Shown here: positions 18,845 through 26,843 of the stretch, piece by piece
How positions within the stretch are numbered: the first letter of the stretch is position 1
Layout of the letters: the number at the start of each line of letters is the position of its first letter
DNA from: an uncultured Eubacteriales bacterium
Lineage (GTDB): Bacteria; Bacillota; Clostridia; Oscillospirales; Oscillospiraceae
NCBI GenBank assembly: GCA_900317375.1
Contig: ONGJ01000011.1
Location: 26,722 to 90,721 of the forward strand
Direction of reading: 5' to 3'
Length of the DNA stretch: 64,000 nt
Program-made: the position numbers and the translations under genes
Notes under the pieces: generated by a model
The model's input: the letters and a program-made list of their open reading frames with translations, nothing else
Databases searched by the model: none
Told to the model about the DNA's origin: nothing

Positions 18845-19963
18845 TCTATGTACATTTGAGCAAATCTGTAGTATAATAAGGGCATGGATACCATTGAGAA
18901 AACTGACTACAGAAAAGCTTCGCCTGAAGCCATTTATGAAGCGCGGAAAATCGTTATACGCATGTGGAAATCCAAAAAGATGGTAGCGGAGATTGTTAAA
19001 GCTACTGGCTTCTCCCAAGACACCGTGTATGTAACGATCCGTGCATTCAAAAAAGGCGGGATGAAAGCACTGAAACCAAAGGTGCGTGGCCGCAAAGTCG
19101 GTGAAAAACGCCACCTTTCGCCAGAACAGGAATCTGAGATCTTCAACATGCTGGTAGATCACAATCCTGAGCAATACAAGATCAAAGGCTGCATGTGGAC
19201 ACGTGACAGCGTAAGAGAACTGATACTCCAGAAATATGGGCTAGACATGCCCCTGCGTACTATAGGAGAGTATCTCAGGCGTTGGGGACTGACTGTGCAG
19301 CGTCCTGCGAAGCAGGAAAGGAATCAAAAGCCGGAGCAGGTAGAGGCATGGTTGAATGAACAATATCCGGAGATTCATACTGCAGCAAAGGCCGAAAATG
19401 CTGAGATTTTCTGGGGCGATGAAACAGCTGTGCAGAATGTGGCCAACTATGCCCGAGGATATGCTCCAAAGGGACAAACCCCTGTGGTAAAGGTCCAGGC
19501 CAAGAAAATGCATATCAATATGATCAGTGCAATCAGCAACCAGGGACGACTGCATTTTATGCTGTATTCCGATGCTATCAACTCGGACCGATTAATTGAA
19601 TTCATGCAGGCCCTTATCAAGACTGCTGCAGGAAGAAAAGTATTTTTCATTCTCGACAATTTGAAAGTTCACCACAGTAAAAAGGTCTCAGAATGGGTAG
19701 ATGACCATAAGAGTGAGATAGCTTTGTTCCATCTGCCGCCATACTCTCCGGAGTACAATCCCGATGAGTATCTCAACAATGATCTGAAACACAATATTGG
19801 TACACAGGCCATGGCAAAAGATGTCAAGGAACTGGAAGACCACACAAATTCATTCATGAAGCATCTTGCCGAAGATACAGATCATGTAAAGTCATATTTT
19901 GATCACCCGGCTATAAAAACATATAAGTTGGATCGAATTGGGGATATTTAATTGCCGGATTAA
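18816..19963 (+). mobile_element. IS630-type insertion sequence, 1148 bp
   Basis: The element starts TTAACTTGGCAATAAAATAT and ends with the imperfect inverse (reverse complement TTAATCCGGCAATTAAATAT). It is flanked by TA on both sides (18814-18815 and 19964-19965), the TA duplication expected of IS630/Tc1 elements. Removing it plus one TA restores the ISL3 transposase as ..TNTTIKTMIKMARGF.., which fixes the borders precisely. The single transposase gene appears intact. Confidence 0.9.
18884..19951 (+). CDS. IS630 family transposase
   Basis: The 355-residue protein has an N-terminal helix-turn-helix (residues 20-60, KMVAEIVKATGFSQDTVYVT) and a second winged-helix part. Its DDE core has WGDETAV near 180, FFILDNLKVHH near 265 and PPYSPEYNPDEYLN near 290, the expected D-D-E spacing. 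No frameshift is seen. Its stop codon lies inside the right terminal repeat. It is probably still able to move, and its A/T-richer codon use differs from the GC-rich host genes, which fits recent arrival. Confidence 0.93.
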   Translation: MDTIEKTDYRKASPEAIYEARKIVIRMWKSKKMVAEIVKATGFSQDTVYVTIRAFKKGGMKALKPKVRGRKVGEKRHLSPEQESEIFNMLVDHNPEQYKIKGCMWTRDSVRELILQKYGLDMPLRTIGEYLRRWGLTVQRPAKQERNQKPEQVEAWLNEQYPEIHTAAKAENAEIFWGDETAVQNVANYARGYAPKGQTPVVKVQAKKMHINMISAISNQGRLHFMLYSDAINSDRLIEFMQALIKTAAGRKVFFILDNLKVHHSKKVSEWVDDHKSEIALFHLPPYSPEYNPDEYLNNDLKHNIGTQAMAKDVKELEDHTNSFMKHLAEDTDHVKSYFDHPAIKTYKLDRIGDI

Positions 19964-19965
19964 TA

Positions 19966-20183
19966 AGACCATGATCAAGATGGCGAGAGGTTTTCGTAAC
20001 TTTGAAAATATGAAGGCTCTAATTTACCTCAAATGCTCGGATTTGGTGATTCCGCTTCATAATCGCCCGCAATCTTCTGCCGAAAGACGAGCTGCTATGC
20101 GGCTGAAAGCTGCTGACCATCGAAGAATCAGAGAGGAAGCCAAAAGATACCCGGAAATCATAGCCAGCCAAGTTGTGTTATAG
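19966..20183 (+). pseudogene. ISL3 family transposase, 3' fragment
   Basis: This frame reads MIKMARGFRNFENMKALIYL, the conserved C-terminus of ISL3 transposases, and continues to a stop at 20183. It is in register with the 5' fragment once the IS630 element and one TA are removed. An apparent start codon at 19938 lies in the IS630 end and is not meaningful. The 160 bases after the stop, up to the right inverted end, contain no recognisable gene. Confidence 0.85.
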
Positions 20184-20340
20184 CTTGATTACCCACCGCT
20201 TGGCAGCGGGGTTGGCCAAGCGCCGGGGGCCACCTTCTCGTGAAGGGGGCTCCCAAGAGCGAGAACCCGCGTAAAACCTGCTATCTTGCACTCGGTACGG
20301 CTATTATTCGCCCACCCTCAGTGCAGATGAGCCAGGAACC

Positions 20341-20407
20341 CAGAAAAAAGCGGGCTGTGAAGTCCGGATGCGTTTTATTCATCTTTTTTTCACAGCCCCT
20401 TTTTATG
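20341..20407 (-). repeat. Right inverted end of the ISL3-type element
   Basis: Read on the minus strand it matches the left end with only a few differences in about 65 bases, including GGGGCTGTG, the inner GATGAATAAAACGCATC and CACAGCCCGCTTTTTT. On this strand the hairpin and T-run lie just past the tcdA stop (20415), so the IS end can serve as the tcdA terminator. Confidence 0.8.
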
Positions 20408-20414
20408 CCCGTAT

Positions 20415-21125
20415 TCAGCTTTCCCTGATCAGATCGTTGACGACTTCGGCGGCGAGGAGAAGGCCGGCGACGGCCGGGACGAAGGCCGTGGAACCGGGGA
20501 TCGAGGGAGCCAGTCCGTCCTCCGGGTCGGTGAAGGGCTGCACCGGTTCCTCCGGCGACCAGACCACCTTCAGCCTGTCGATGCCGCGGCGGCGGCATTC
20601 CTTTCGCATGATGCGCGCCAGGGGGCAGACCGAGGTCTCATAGAGGTCTGAAACGCGCAGCAGGGAGGGATTCTTCTTGTTCCCTGTCCCCATGGCCGAG
20701 ATGATCGGCACGCCGGCGGATTTGGCCATCCCGGCAAGGAGAAGCTTCGCCGTGACGGTGTCGACGCAGTCGACGATATAATCATAGTGAGAAAAATCCC
20801 AGTCACCGGCCGTGTCGGGCAGAAAGAACGTGCGGTGGACCGTGACAAGGCAGTCGGGGTTGATGTCGAGGACCCGCTCCTTCGCCGCGTCCGCCTTAAA
20901 GCTGCCCAGGGTCCGTCCGGTGGCCAGAATCTGGCGGTTGAAGTTGGAGAGGCTCACAACATCATGGTCCACCAGGTCCAGCGCCCCGATGCCCGAGCGT
21001 GCCAGCGCCTCGAGGGCATAGCCCCCGACCCCGCCGAGGCCGAACACGGCCACGCGGCTGCCGGCCAGCTTTTTCACCGCGTCCGGGCCATAGACGCGCT
21101 CCGTCCGCGTAAAGCGGCTTTCCAT
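20415..21125 (-). CDS. tcdA: tRNA threonylcarbamoyladenosine dehydratase
   Basis: The 236-residue protein starts at ATG 21125 (MESRFTRTERVYG); the longer open frame upstream lies in gltX and has no homology. It is a ThiF/E1-like enzyme with the ATP-binding GLGGVGG near residue 31, DHDVVSLSNFNRQ near 53, and Cys-containing CVDTVTAK. It cyclises t6A37 to ct6A in tRNAs. It lies 14 bases downstream of gltX on the same strand, and its 3' side abuts the ISL3 element. Confidence 0.92.
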   Translation of the reverse strand: MESRFTRTERVYGPDAVKKLAGSRVAVFGLGGVGGYALEALARSGIGALDLVDHDVVSLSNFNRQILATGRTLGSFKADAAKERVLDINPDCLVTVHRTFFLPDTAGDWDFSHYDYIVDCVDTVTAKLLLAGMAKSAGVPIISAMGTGNKKNPSLLRVSDLYETSVCPLARIMRKECRRRGIDRLKVVWSPEEPVQPFTDPEDGLAPSIPGSTAFVPAVAGLLLAAEVVNDLIRES

Positions 21126-21139
21126 CTTCCCGGGACTGC

Positions 21140-22624
21140 TTACTGCAGCTTTGAGAGCCCGATGCGCAGACGGCGCAGGGTCTCTTCCCGGCCGAGAATG
21201 CGGCAGATCTCCACCGCGCCGCCGGGCGTGACGGCCTTGCCCGCCGCCGCGATCCGCACGGGCCACATGACCTTGGCGTTCTTGACGCCCCACTCCTCCG
21301 CGAGGGCAGTCATGGCCTGCAGGATCGTTTCGTCGTCCCAATCGGGCAGGGCCTCAAAGGCGGGGATGATCCGCTCGAGCACCTGGCGTGAGCTCTCGGC
21401 GTCGGACTTGGACTTTTTATGCGTGAAGAGCTCGGCGTCATACTCCGGCAGCTCGTCGAAAAAGTCCAGCTTCTCCGGGATCTCGGTCAGCAGCTCGGTA
21501 CGCTGCTGCAGGAGGCCGGCGATGGCGGCAAGGTCCATGCCTTCCTTATGCACGGCCTGACGGATATAGGGCTCGGCTACCCGGGCAAAGTCCTCGGGCG
21601 GCATTGCGCGGATGTATTCGGCGTTGAAGTAGCGCAGCTTCTCGATATCAAAGATGGCCGGCGATTTGGACACGCCGGAGATGCTGAAGATGTCCTTCAG
21701 CTCGGAGAGGCTGTAGATTTCGCGCTCTCCCCCGGGGCTCCAGCCCAGCAGGGCCACATAGTTGATCACCGCGTCCGTCAGATAGCCCTGGGCGATCAGG
21801 TCTTCATACGAGGGGTCACCGTGGCGCTTGGACATCTTGTTGTGCTGATCCCGCATGACCGGGCTGCAGTGCACGTACTTCGGAATCTCCCAGCCGAAGC
21901 CCTCGTAAAGCAGGTTGTACTTCGGCGCGGAGGAGAGATACTCGCTGCCGCGCACCACGTGGGTGATGCCCATCAGATGGTCGTCGATGACATTGGCGAA
22001 ATTATAGGTCGGCAGGCCGTCGCGCTTCATGAGGACCTGATCGTCCAGGGTGCTGTTTTCCACCCGGATATCGCCGAAGATTTCATCATGAAAGACCGTC
22101 TCGCCCTCGTGCGGGACCTTCTGGCGGATGACATAGGGCTCTCCGGCCGCGGCACGGCGGTCGGCCTCCTCCGGGTCGAGCGCGCGGCAGGGATCATCCC
22201 TGCGGGCAAAGTCGCCGCTGTCCTCCTCGCTCTCCGCCTTCTCGCAGAAGCAGCGGTAGGCGTGTCCGCGCCGGATCAGGAGCTCGGCATACTTTCCGTA
22301 AAGCCCCCGTCTCTCGGTCTGGATATAGGGGCCGACGGGGCCGCCGAGGTCCGGGCCCTCGTCATGGGTCAGGCCGCACTCGCTCAGGGTCTTATAGATG
22401 ACATCCACGGCGCCTTCCACCAGGCGCCCCTGATCGGTGTCCTCAATGCGCAGGATAAAGGTGCCGTCCGCGTGACGGGCGATCAGCCAGGTATACAGGG
22501 CGGTTCTCAGGTTGCCGACGTGCATGTAGCCGGTGGGTGAGGGCGCAAAACGCGTGCGCACCTTCCCATGCGGGATTCTCGCCTCCATCTCTTCAAACCA
22601 TTTGCTGTCTATTGCTTCAGGCAT
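21140..22624 (-). CDS. gltX: Glutamate--tRNA ligase
   Basis: The 494-residue class I synthetase has the HIGH-like motif FAPSPTGYMHVGNLRTAL (residues 26-43) and the KMSKS-equivalent KMSKRHG near 250, followed by the helical anticodon-binding region. Length is normal for bacterial GluRS. The start is preceded by AGGAGG and the gene diverges from trpS across a 125-base gap. Whether it is discriminating or charges tRNA-Gln too cannot be told here. Confidence 0.97.
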   Translation of the reverse strand: MPEAIDSKWFEEMEARIPHGKVRTRFAPSPTGYMHVGNLRTALYTWLIARHADGTFILRIEDTDQGRLVEGAVDVIYKTLSECGLTHDEGPDLGGPVGPYIQTERRGLYGKYAELLIRRGHAYRCFCEKAESEEDSGDFARRDDPCRALDPEEADRRAAAGEPYVIRQKVPHEGETVFHDEIFGDIRVENSTLDDQVLMKRDGLPTYNFANVIDDHLMGITHVVRGSEYLSSAPKYNLLYEGFGWEIPKYVHCSPVMRDQHNKMSKRHGDPSYEDLIAQGYLTDAVINYVALLGWSPGGEREIYSLSELKDIFSISGVSKSPAIFDIEKLRYFNAEYIRAMPPEDFARVAEPYIRQAVHKEGMDLAAIAGLLQQRTELLTEIPEKLDFFDELPEYDAELFTHKKSKSDAESSRQVLERIIPAFEALPDWDDETILQAMTALAEEWGVKNAKVMWPVRIAAAGKAVTPGGAVEICRILGREETLRRLRIGLSKLQ

Positions 22625-22680
22625 GTTCCGTTTCCTCCTGTGTGTTTTTCACGTCCTTTATTTTATTTACATTTTACCTG

Positions 22681-22709
22681 TTGTCAAGCAGAACTTAATC
22701 TGGTAGAAT
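22681..22709 (+). promoter_or_regulatory. Sigma-A-type promoter of trpS
   Basis: TTGTCA, 17 bases, TAGAAT, about 40 bases before the trpS start. Confidence 0.7.
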
Positions 22710-22749
22710 ATGTTGATTTTATCACAAGATATCGTTATGGAGCGTCAAT

Positions 22750-23769
22750 ATGGATCAGCAAACCGAAAACAGAAAGAAAGTCATGCTCTCGGGCATTCAG
22801 CCCTCCGGCGATCTGCATCTGGGCAATTACCTCGGTGCGGTAAAAAACTGGGCTGCGATTGCCGAGCAGTTTGACTGTTACTACTTCATGGCGGACCTGC
22901 ACAGCATCACTGTGCGGCAGAACCCTGCCGACCTTCGCCGGCGCTCGGTGTCGCAGCTGGCACAATATATTGCCTGCGGCCTGGACCCGGAGAAGAACAC
23001 CCTGTTTCTGCAGAGTCATGTGCACGAGCATGCCGAGCTGGGATGGATTCTCAACTGCTATACCATGTTCGGCGAGCTCAGCCGCATGACCCAGTTCAAG
23101 GATAAGAGCGCCAAAAACGCTGAGAACATCAACGGCGGCCTCTTCACGTATCCCGCGTTGATGGCGGCCGACATTCTGCTGTATCAGGCCGATTTCGTCC
23201 CTGTCGGGCAGGATCAGAAGCAGCACTGCGAGCTGACCCGCGACATCGCCATCCGCTTTAACAACATCTACGGCCCGACCTTCACTGTGCCGGAGCCCTA
23301 TATTCCCCAGGTCGGCGCACGCATCATGAGTCTGTCGGTCCCCACGTCCAAGATGTCGAAATCGGACCCGCAGGGATGCGTCTTCATCATGGACCCGCCC
23401 GAAGAGATCGCGCGCAAGTTCAAGCGCGCCGTGACGGATTCCGACACCGAGCACTGTGTCCGCTGGGATCCCGAAAACAAGCCCGGTGTGGCCAACCTCA
23501 TGAACATCTATTCTGCGGTCACAGGCCTGAGCTTTGAGCAGATCGAGCACGACTTTGAAGGGCGCGGCTACGGCGCTTTCAAGCCGGCCGTCGGCGACGC
23601 CGTGATCGAGACCCTGCGGCCCATCCGGGAGGAGAGCAGCCGCATGATCGCGGAGAAGGAATACCTGCGCACGGTCTATACCGAGGGTGCCCAGCGCGCC
23701 TCCGCCGTTGCCCGCAGGACGCTGCGCAAGGTCTACAAACGCGTCGGCTTTGTCGAAAAGCCCTTTTGA
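22750..23769 (+). CDS. trpS: Tryptophan--tRNA ligase
   Basis: The 339-residue class I synthetase has the HIGH-like SGIQPSGDLHLGNYLGA (residues 14-30) and KMSKSDP near 204. It is of the usual bacterial length. GGAG at 22739-22742 precedes the ATG. No T-box or Trp leader is evident in the short upstream region, so control may be constitutive. Confidence 0.97.
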   Translation: MDQQTENRKKVMLSGIQPSGDLHLGNYLGAVKNWAAIAEQFDCYYFMADLHSITVRQNPADLRRRSVSQLAQYIACGLDPEKNTLFLQSHVHEHAELGWILNCYTMFGELSRMTQFKDKSAKNAENINGGLFTYPALMAADILLYQADFVPVGQDQKQHCELTRDIAIRFNNIYGPTFTVPEPYIPQVGARIMSLSVPTSKMSKSDPQGCVFIMDPPEEIARKFKRAVTDSDTEHCVRWDPENKPGVANLMNIYSAVTGLSFEQIEHDFEGRGYGAFKPAVGDAVIETLRPIREESSRMIAEKEYLRTVYTEGAQRASAVARRTLRKVYKRVGFVEKPF

Positions 23770-23807
23770 TCCCTGATTTTTGATTTTGTTCAAACCGGAG
23801 ACTTAGA

Positions 23808-24857
23808 ATGAATGTTTCTCTGTCTTTCCCCGTATGGAAGCTGCTGGCAGGGCCGCTGGTTGCGTTCATCACCTGCTTCTGCCTGACGCCGCCGGTTCGG
23901 CGCTTTGCGGTGAATGTCGACGCCATCGACGTGCCGAACGAGCGCCGCATCAACGACCATCCGATCCCCCGCATGGGCGGCCTGGCCATTTTCTGCGGCT
24001 TTGTGCTGTCGGTGATTCTGTTTGTCGATATGGACCTGCAGGTGATCGGCCTGCTGCTGGGCTGCGTCACGATCGCGGTTTTCGGCGCCCTGGACGACAT
24101 TCTGGGCCTGAACCCCTGGATCAAGCTCGGCGGGCAGTTTTTGGCTGCCTATGTGGCGCTGCGCTGCGGCATCGTGTTCGACGCCATCTCGAACCCCGGC
24201 TTCCTCGACGCCGGCACGACGATACAGATCGGCTGGCTTTCCGTGCCGGTGACGATCCTCTGGATCGTGCTCTGCACCAACGCCGTGAATTTGATCGACG
24301 GGCTGGACGGGCTGGCCGTAGGCGTCTCGGCCATCAGCTCGGCCTCGATGATGCTGGTCTCGATGATCGTGCCCGTGTCGACGGGCAGCGTTCCGCTGCT
24401 GCTGGCCTGCCTGACGGGCGCCTGCCTCGGCTTCATGCCCTACAACATGAACCCGGCCAAGATCTTCATGGGCGATGTCGGCTCGCAGTTTCTCGGCTAT
24501 GTGCTGGCCTGCGTGTCGATCATGGGTCTGTTCAAGTTCCATGCGGTCATCACGCTGATCGTGCCCTTCCTGGCCCTCGCCATTCCCCTCTTTGACACGG
24601 TCTCGTCCTTCTTCCGCCGCATTCTGCACGGGCAGAGTCCTTTTCACGCGGACCGCGGACACATTCACCACCGTCTGCTTGCCACGGGCATGAGTCAGAA
24701 ACAGGCCGTGGCGACGCTGTACGGGGTTTCCGCCGTGCTGGGCATCATCGCGGTGATGATTGCCGGGCCGGGGACCGAAATACGCATCGTCTGCGTGGTA
24801 ACCGTCTTTGTTATCTCGCTGGCGGTCTGGTTCTTCGTTTTCCGGAAGAAAAAATAA
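23808..24857 (+). CDS. Undecaprenyl-phosphate sugar-1-phosphate transferase (MraY/WecA/TagO family)
   Basis: The 349-residue membrane protein has about ten transmembrane segments and the family motifs VPNERRINDHPIPRMGG (near residue 42), NLIDGLDGLAVG (near 163), GDVGSQFLGY (near 223) and the histidine-rich HADRGHIHHRLL (near 281). It moves a sugar-1-phosphate from a UDP-sugar to undecaprenyl phosphate at the cytoplasmic face. The motif set favours the WecA/TagO branch (UDP-GlcNAc, wall teichoic acid or glycan linkage) over MraY. It follows trpS with 38 bases between and ends at a hairpin terminator. Confidence 0.9.
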   Translation: MNVSLSFPVWKLLAGPLVAFITCFCLTPPVRRFAVNVDAIDVPNERRINDHPIPRMGGLAIFCGFVLSVILFVDMDLQVIGLLLGCVTIAVFGALDDILGLNPWIKLGGQFLAAYVALRCGIVFDAISNPGFLDAGTTIQIGWLSVPVTILWIVLCTNAVNLIDGLDGLAVGVSAISSASMMLVSMIVPVSTGSVPLLLACLTGACLGFMPYNMNPAKIFMGDVGSQFLGYVLACVSIMGLFKFHAVITLIVPFLALAIPLFDTVSSFFRRILHGQSPFHADRGHIHHRLLATGMSQKQAVATLYGVSAVLGIIAVMIAGPGTEIRIVCVVTVFVISLAVWFFVFRKKK

Positions 24858-24884
24858 TCACCGGCAAAGCCGGTGATCTTTTTC
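24857..24884. terminator. Rho-independent terminator between convergent genes
   Basis: ATCACCGGC, AAA loop, GCCGGTGAT, then CTTTTTCT. It serves the TagO-type gene and lies directly against the stop of the minus-strand gene. Confidence 0.85.
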
Positions 24885-24885
24885 T

Positions 24886-25467
24886 CTATTTCTGGCTGAG
24901 CGTGCGGATGCGCTCGGCCAGTTTTTTTGGTGCCAGTCCCCTCTCGCTCATTGTCTGCAGGCGTTCGGCCAGGTCCTGCGGCATACGGGCAAGCTCTTCA
25001 TCGCGCAGCTGCATCAGGATGAGGAAAAACGGGTCTTTCTCCGCGCCCTTTTCTCCGGTCTCCGGGTGCTCTGACAGCCATACGACATCCCGGAAGAGCT
25101 TCCTGCCGGTTTTTCGCCGCAGTGCAATGCCTGTGCACTTGCAGAATCCGGCGAGAATTCTTTCGCTCAGTTCATCCTCCGTGCGGAGGATCTCCGGGGC
25201 TTCGCCGCGCTCAGCGAGCGCCTCCGCGAAGCCCTGCAGCAGGTCTTCATATCCGCCGCCGTCAGCTGAGGAAAGCGTGAGCAGGCGCTCGCGCCTCTCG
25301 TTCACCGCCGCCAGAATCACGGCACCCGGCTCTTTCCCGCTGCCCAGCGAAAATCGTCTGGCTCCGCAGGTCCAGACGCCCTGTTTGGGAAGCCGCCGGA
25401 CGGTTTCGGTCAGAACCTCGTTCTCCAGTTTCGGTCCCTGCTCAGAAAGTACAGTGCGCGCTGCCAT
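24886..25467 (-). CDS. Uncharacterised protein, last gene of the mnmA-dac operon
   Basis: The ATG at 25467 has a strong ribosome site (GAGAGGGGG, six-base spacing) and gives 193 residues; an alternative ATG at 25509 overlaps the dac stop as ATGA and would add 14 residues. The protein is soluble with no signal or membrane segment. It contains an N-terminal alpha/beta part with ERRERLLTLSSADGGGYEDL and a C-terminal charged helical part. The ILRTEDELSERILAGFC segment is faintly like DUF6930/DUF7309-type domains, but this is not secure. No function is proposed. Confidence 0.7.
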   Translation of the reverse strand: MAARTVLSEQGPKLENEVLTETVRRLPKQGVWTCGARRFSLGSGKEPGAVILAAVNERRERLLTLSSADGGGYEDLLQGFAEALAERGEAPEILRTEDELSERILAGFCKCTGIALRRKTGRKLFRDVVWLSEHPETGEKGAEKDPFFLILMQLRDEELARMPQDLAERLQTMSERGLAPKKLAERIRTLSQK

Positions 25468-25505
25468 ATGCAACCCCCTCTCGCTGAAAGAATCGTCCCA
25501 GGCGT

Positions 25506-26843
25506 TCATGCCCCTGCGGTTTTTGCGTAACGCAGGAGAATCTCGGCGGCCTGGCCGCGAAGTTCGGCCGTCTCGGCCCCCATCAGGATCAGCACGACGG
25601 TGTGCAGACCGTCCTCCCGGCCTACGGGCATGCTCGCCGCCACGCAGTAGCCGGCGCGGTTGGTATGCCCGGTCTTCAGGCCGTTGACGCCCTCCAGATT
25701 GTATACCAGCGGATTGGAGTTGGCCGTCCAGTAATCGTTCAGATGCGGCATATGGGCCAGCTGCCTGGACGTGATCTGGGTGATCTCGGGATAGTTCTTC
25801 AGGATGTGGCGGCTCAGGCGGAACAGGTCCTCGGCACTCATGAGGTTCTGCCGCTTCACGGGGATCGCATCCCCCGTGAAGGACGGCAGGCCGTTGCAGT
25901 TAAACATGGTCACCGAAGCCAGCCCCAGTTCCTGTGCCCGGCGGTTCATGCGCTCGACAAAAGCCGCCTCGCTGCCGCAGGTATACTCCGCAAGGGCCAG
26001 CGCACTCTCGTTGGAGCTGGCGATCAGCATGGCCTCCAGCAGTTCCTGAAAGGGCACGTCGGTCCCTGCCGTCAGCGGCACGATGCCGTCGCCCGAGCGG
26101 GAGAGCATTTGGGCGTTTTCCGAGATGCGCACGGTGCCGTTTTCGTTGAGCTCGCGCTCGCGGGCAGCCTCCTTGAGAATCACATAGCTGAGGAGCTTGC
26201 TGAGGCTGGCACAGGGCACGGCGGCCTGGGCATTGCGCTGGAAAAGCACCTCGCCCGTGTCTATGTCCGCGAGGTAGATGCTGCCGACGCCGTCAAAAAA
26301 GCCCGCCTGCTCGAGGCCGAAGGGGTCTGCGTGAAAGCCCTCCCAGGTGTTCAGGGAAAAGCTGCCGTCTGCTTCCCGCTTCAGGTTCAGGTCCAGCATC
26401 AGCTGGAGGTCGGTGACGCTGACATAAAGGTCGCCGTCCTGGGCGTTGAAGCTGTAGTACTTCCGCTCGCCCCCGTCAATCTGCAGGCGGTTGCGGGAAA
26501 GGTTCATGGACACGACAGGGCTCTGCTTCGGTCTTCCCTCCGCACCGGAGGGCATGACTGCCGTCTGACCGCGGAGCACGGTAAACACCTCGCCGTCCGC
26601 CGTTGACACGACCCGCTCGAAACGGAACTGCTTCTGCGTTCCGGAGAGCACCGCCGCCAGATCCGTCAGCGAGAGAAAGGTGTTCCTTTCGTATGAGCCG
26701 TCCAGGGCCCTGACCTCTGCGGGCGCGCCGTCAATGATCAGGGTCTGGGCATAGGGCTGGATCTCGGCAAAGGCCCTGGTCGGCGCGGCGAGCAGCGGCA
26801 CAAGCAGCAGGACCGCCAGAAACGCCGAAAATGCTTTCTTCAT
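25506..26843 (-). CDS. D-alanyl-D-alanine carboxypeptidase (class A low-molecular-weight PBP)
   Basis: The 445-residue protein has a signal peptide cleaved near RAFA. A roughly 150-residue N-terminal region resembling copper-amine-oxidase N-domain repeats (TFLSLTDLAAVL, YVSVTDLQLML) precedes the peptidase. Catalytic motifs are SLSK (Ser213, Lys216), SSN (276-278) and KTG (390-392). It should trim the terminal D-Ala of peptidoglycan stem peptides outside the membrane. The usual C-terminal amphipathic anchor is absent. It overlaps both neighbours by four bases. Confidence 0.92.
   Translation of the reverse strand: MKKAFSAFLAVLLLVPLLAAPTRAFAEIQPYAQTLIIDGAPAEVRALDGSYERNTFLSLTDLAAVLSGTQKQFRFERVVSTADGEVFTVLRGQTAVMPSGAEGRPKQSPVVSMNLSRNRLQIDGGERKYYSFNAQDGDLYVSVTDLQLMLDLNLKREADGSFSLNTWEGFHADPFGLEQAGFFDGVGSIYLADIDTGEVLFQRNAQAAVPCASLSKLLSYVILKEAARERELNENGTVRISENAQMLSRSGDGIVPLTAGTDVPFQELLEAMLIASSNESALALAEYTCGSEAAFVERMNRRAQELGLASVTMFNCNGLPSFTGDAIPVKRQNLMSAEDLFRLSRHILKNYPEITQITSRQLAHMPHLNDYWTANSNPLVYNLEGVNGLKTGHTNRAGYCVAASMPVGREDGLHTVVLILMGAETAELRGQAAEILLRYAKTAGA

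Larger units (their letters stand above)
17207..20407 (+). mobile_element. ISL3-type insertion sequence, interrupted by an IS630-type element
   Basis: Near-identical inverted ends (17207-17271 and 20341-20407) flank an ISL3-family transposase gene that is split by a second element at 18816-19963. Without the inner element the IS would be about 2.05 kb with a 544-codon transposase. An 8-base target duplication could not be recognised, because the sequence just outside GGGGCTGT is itself part of the inverted match, so the outer limits are uncertain by about 10 bases. It lies between the VTC cassette and tcdA. Confidence 0.8.

Noticed and set aside
17199-20416. 8-bp direct target duplication around the ISL3 element
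   Set aside because: Flanking bases are inverted, not direct, copies (CATAAAAA either side); no convincing duplication could be found.
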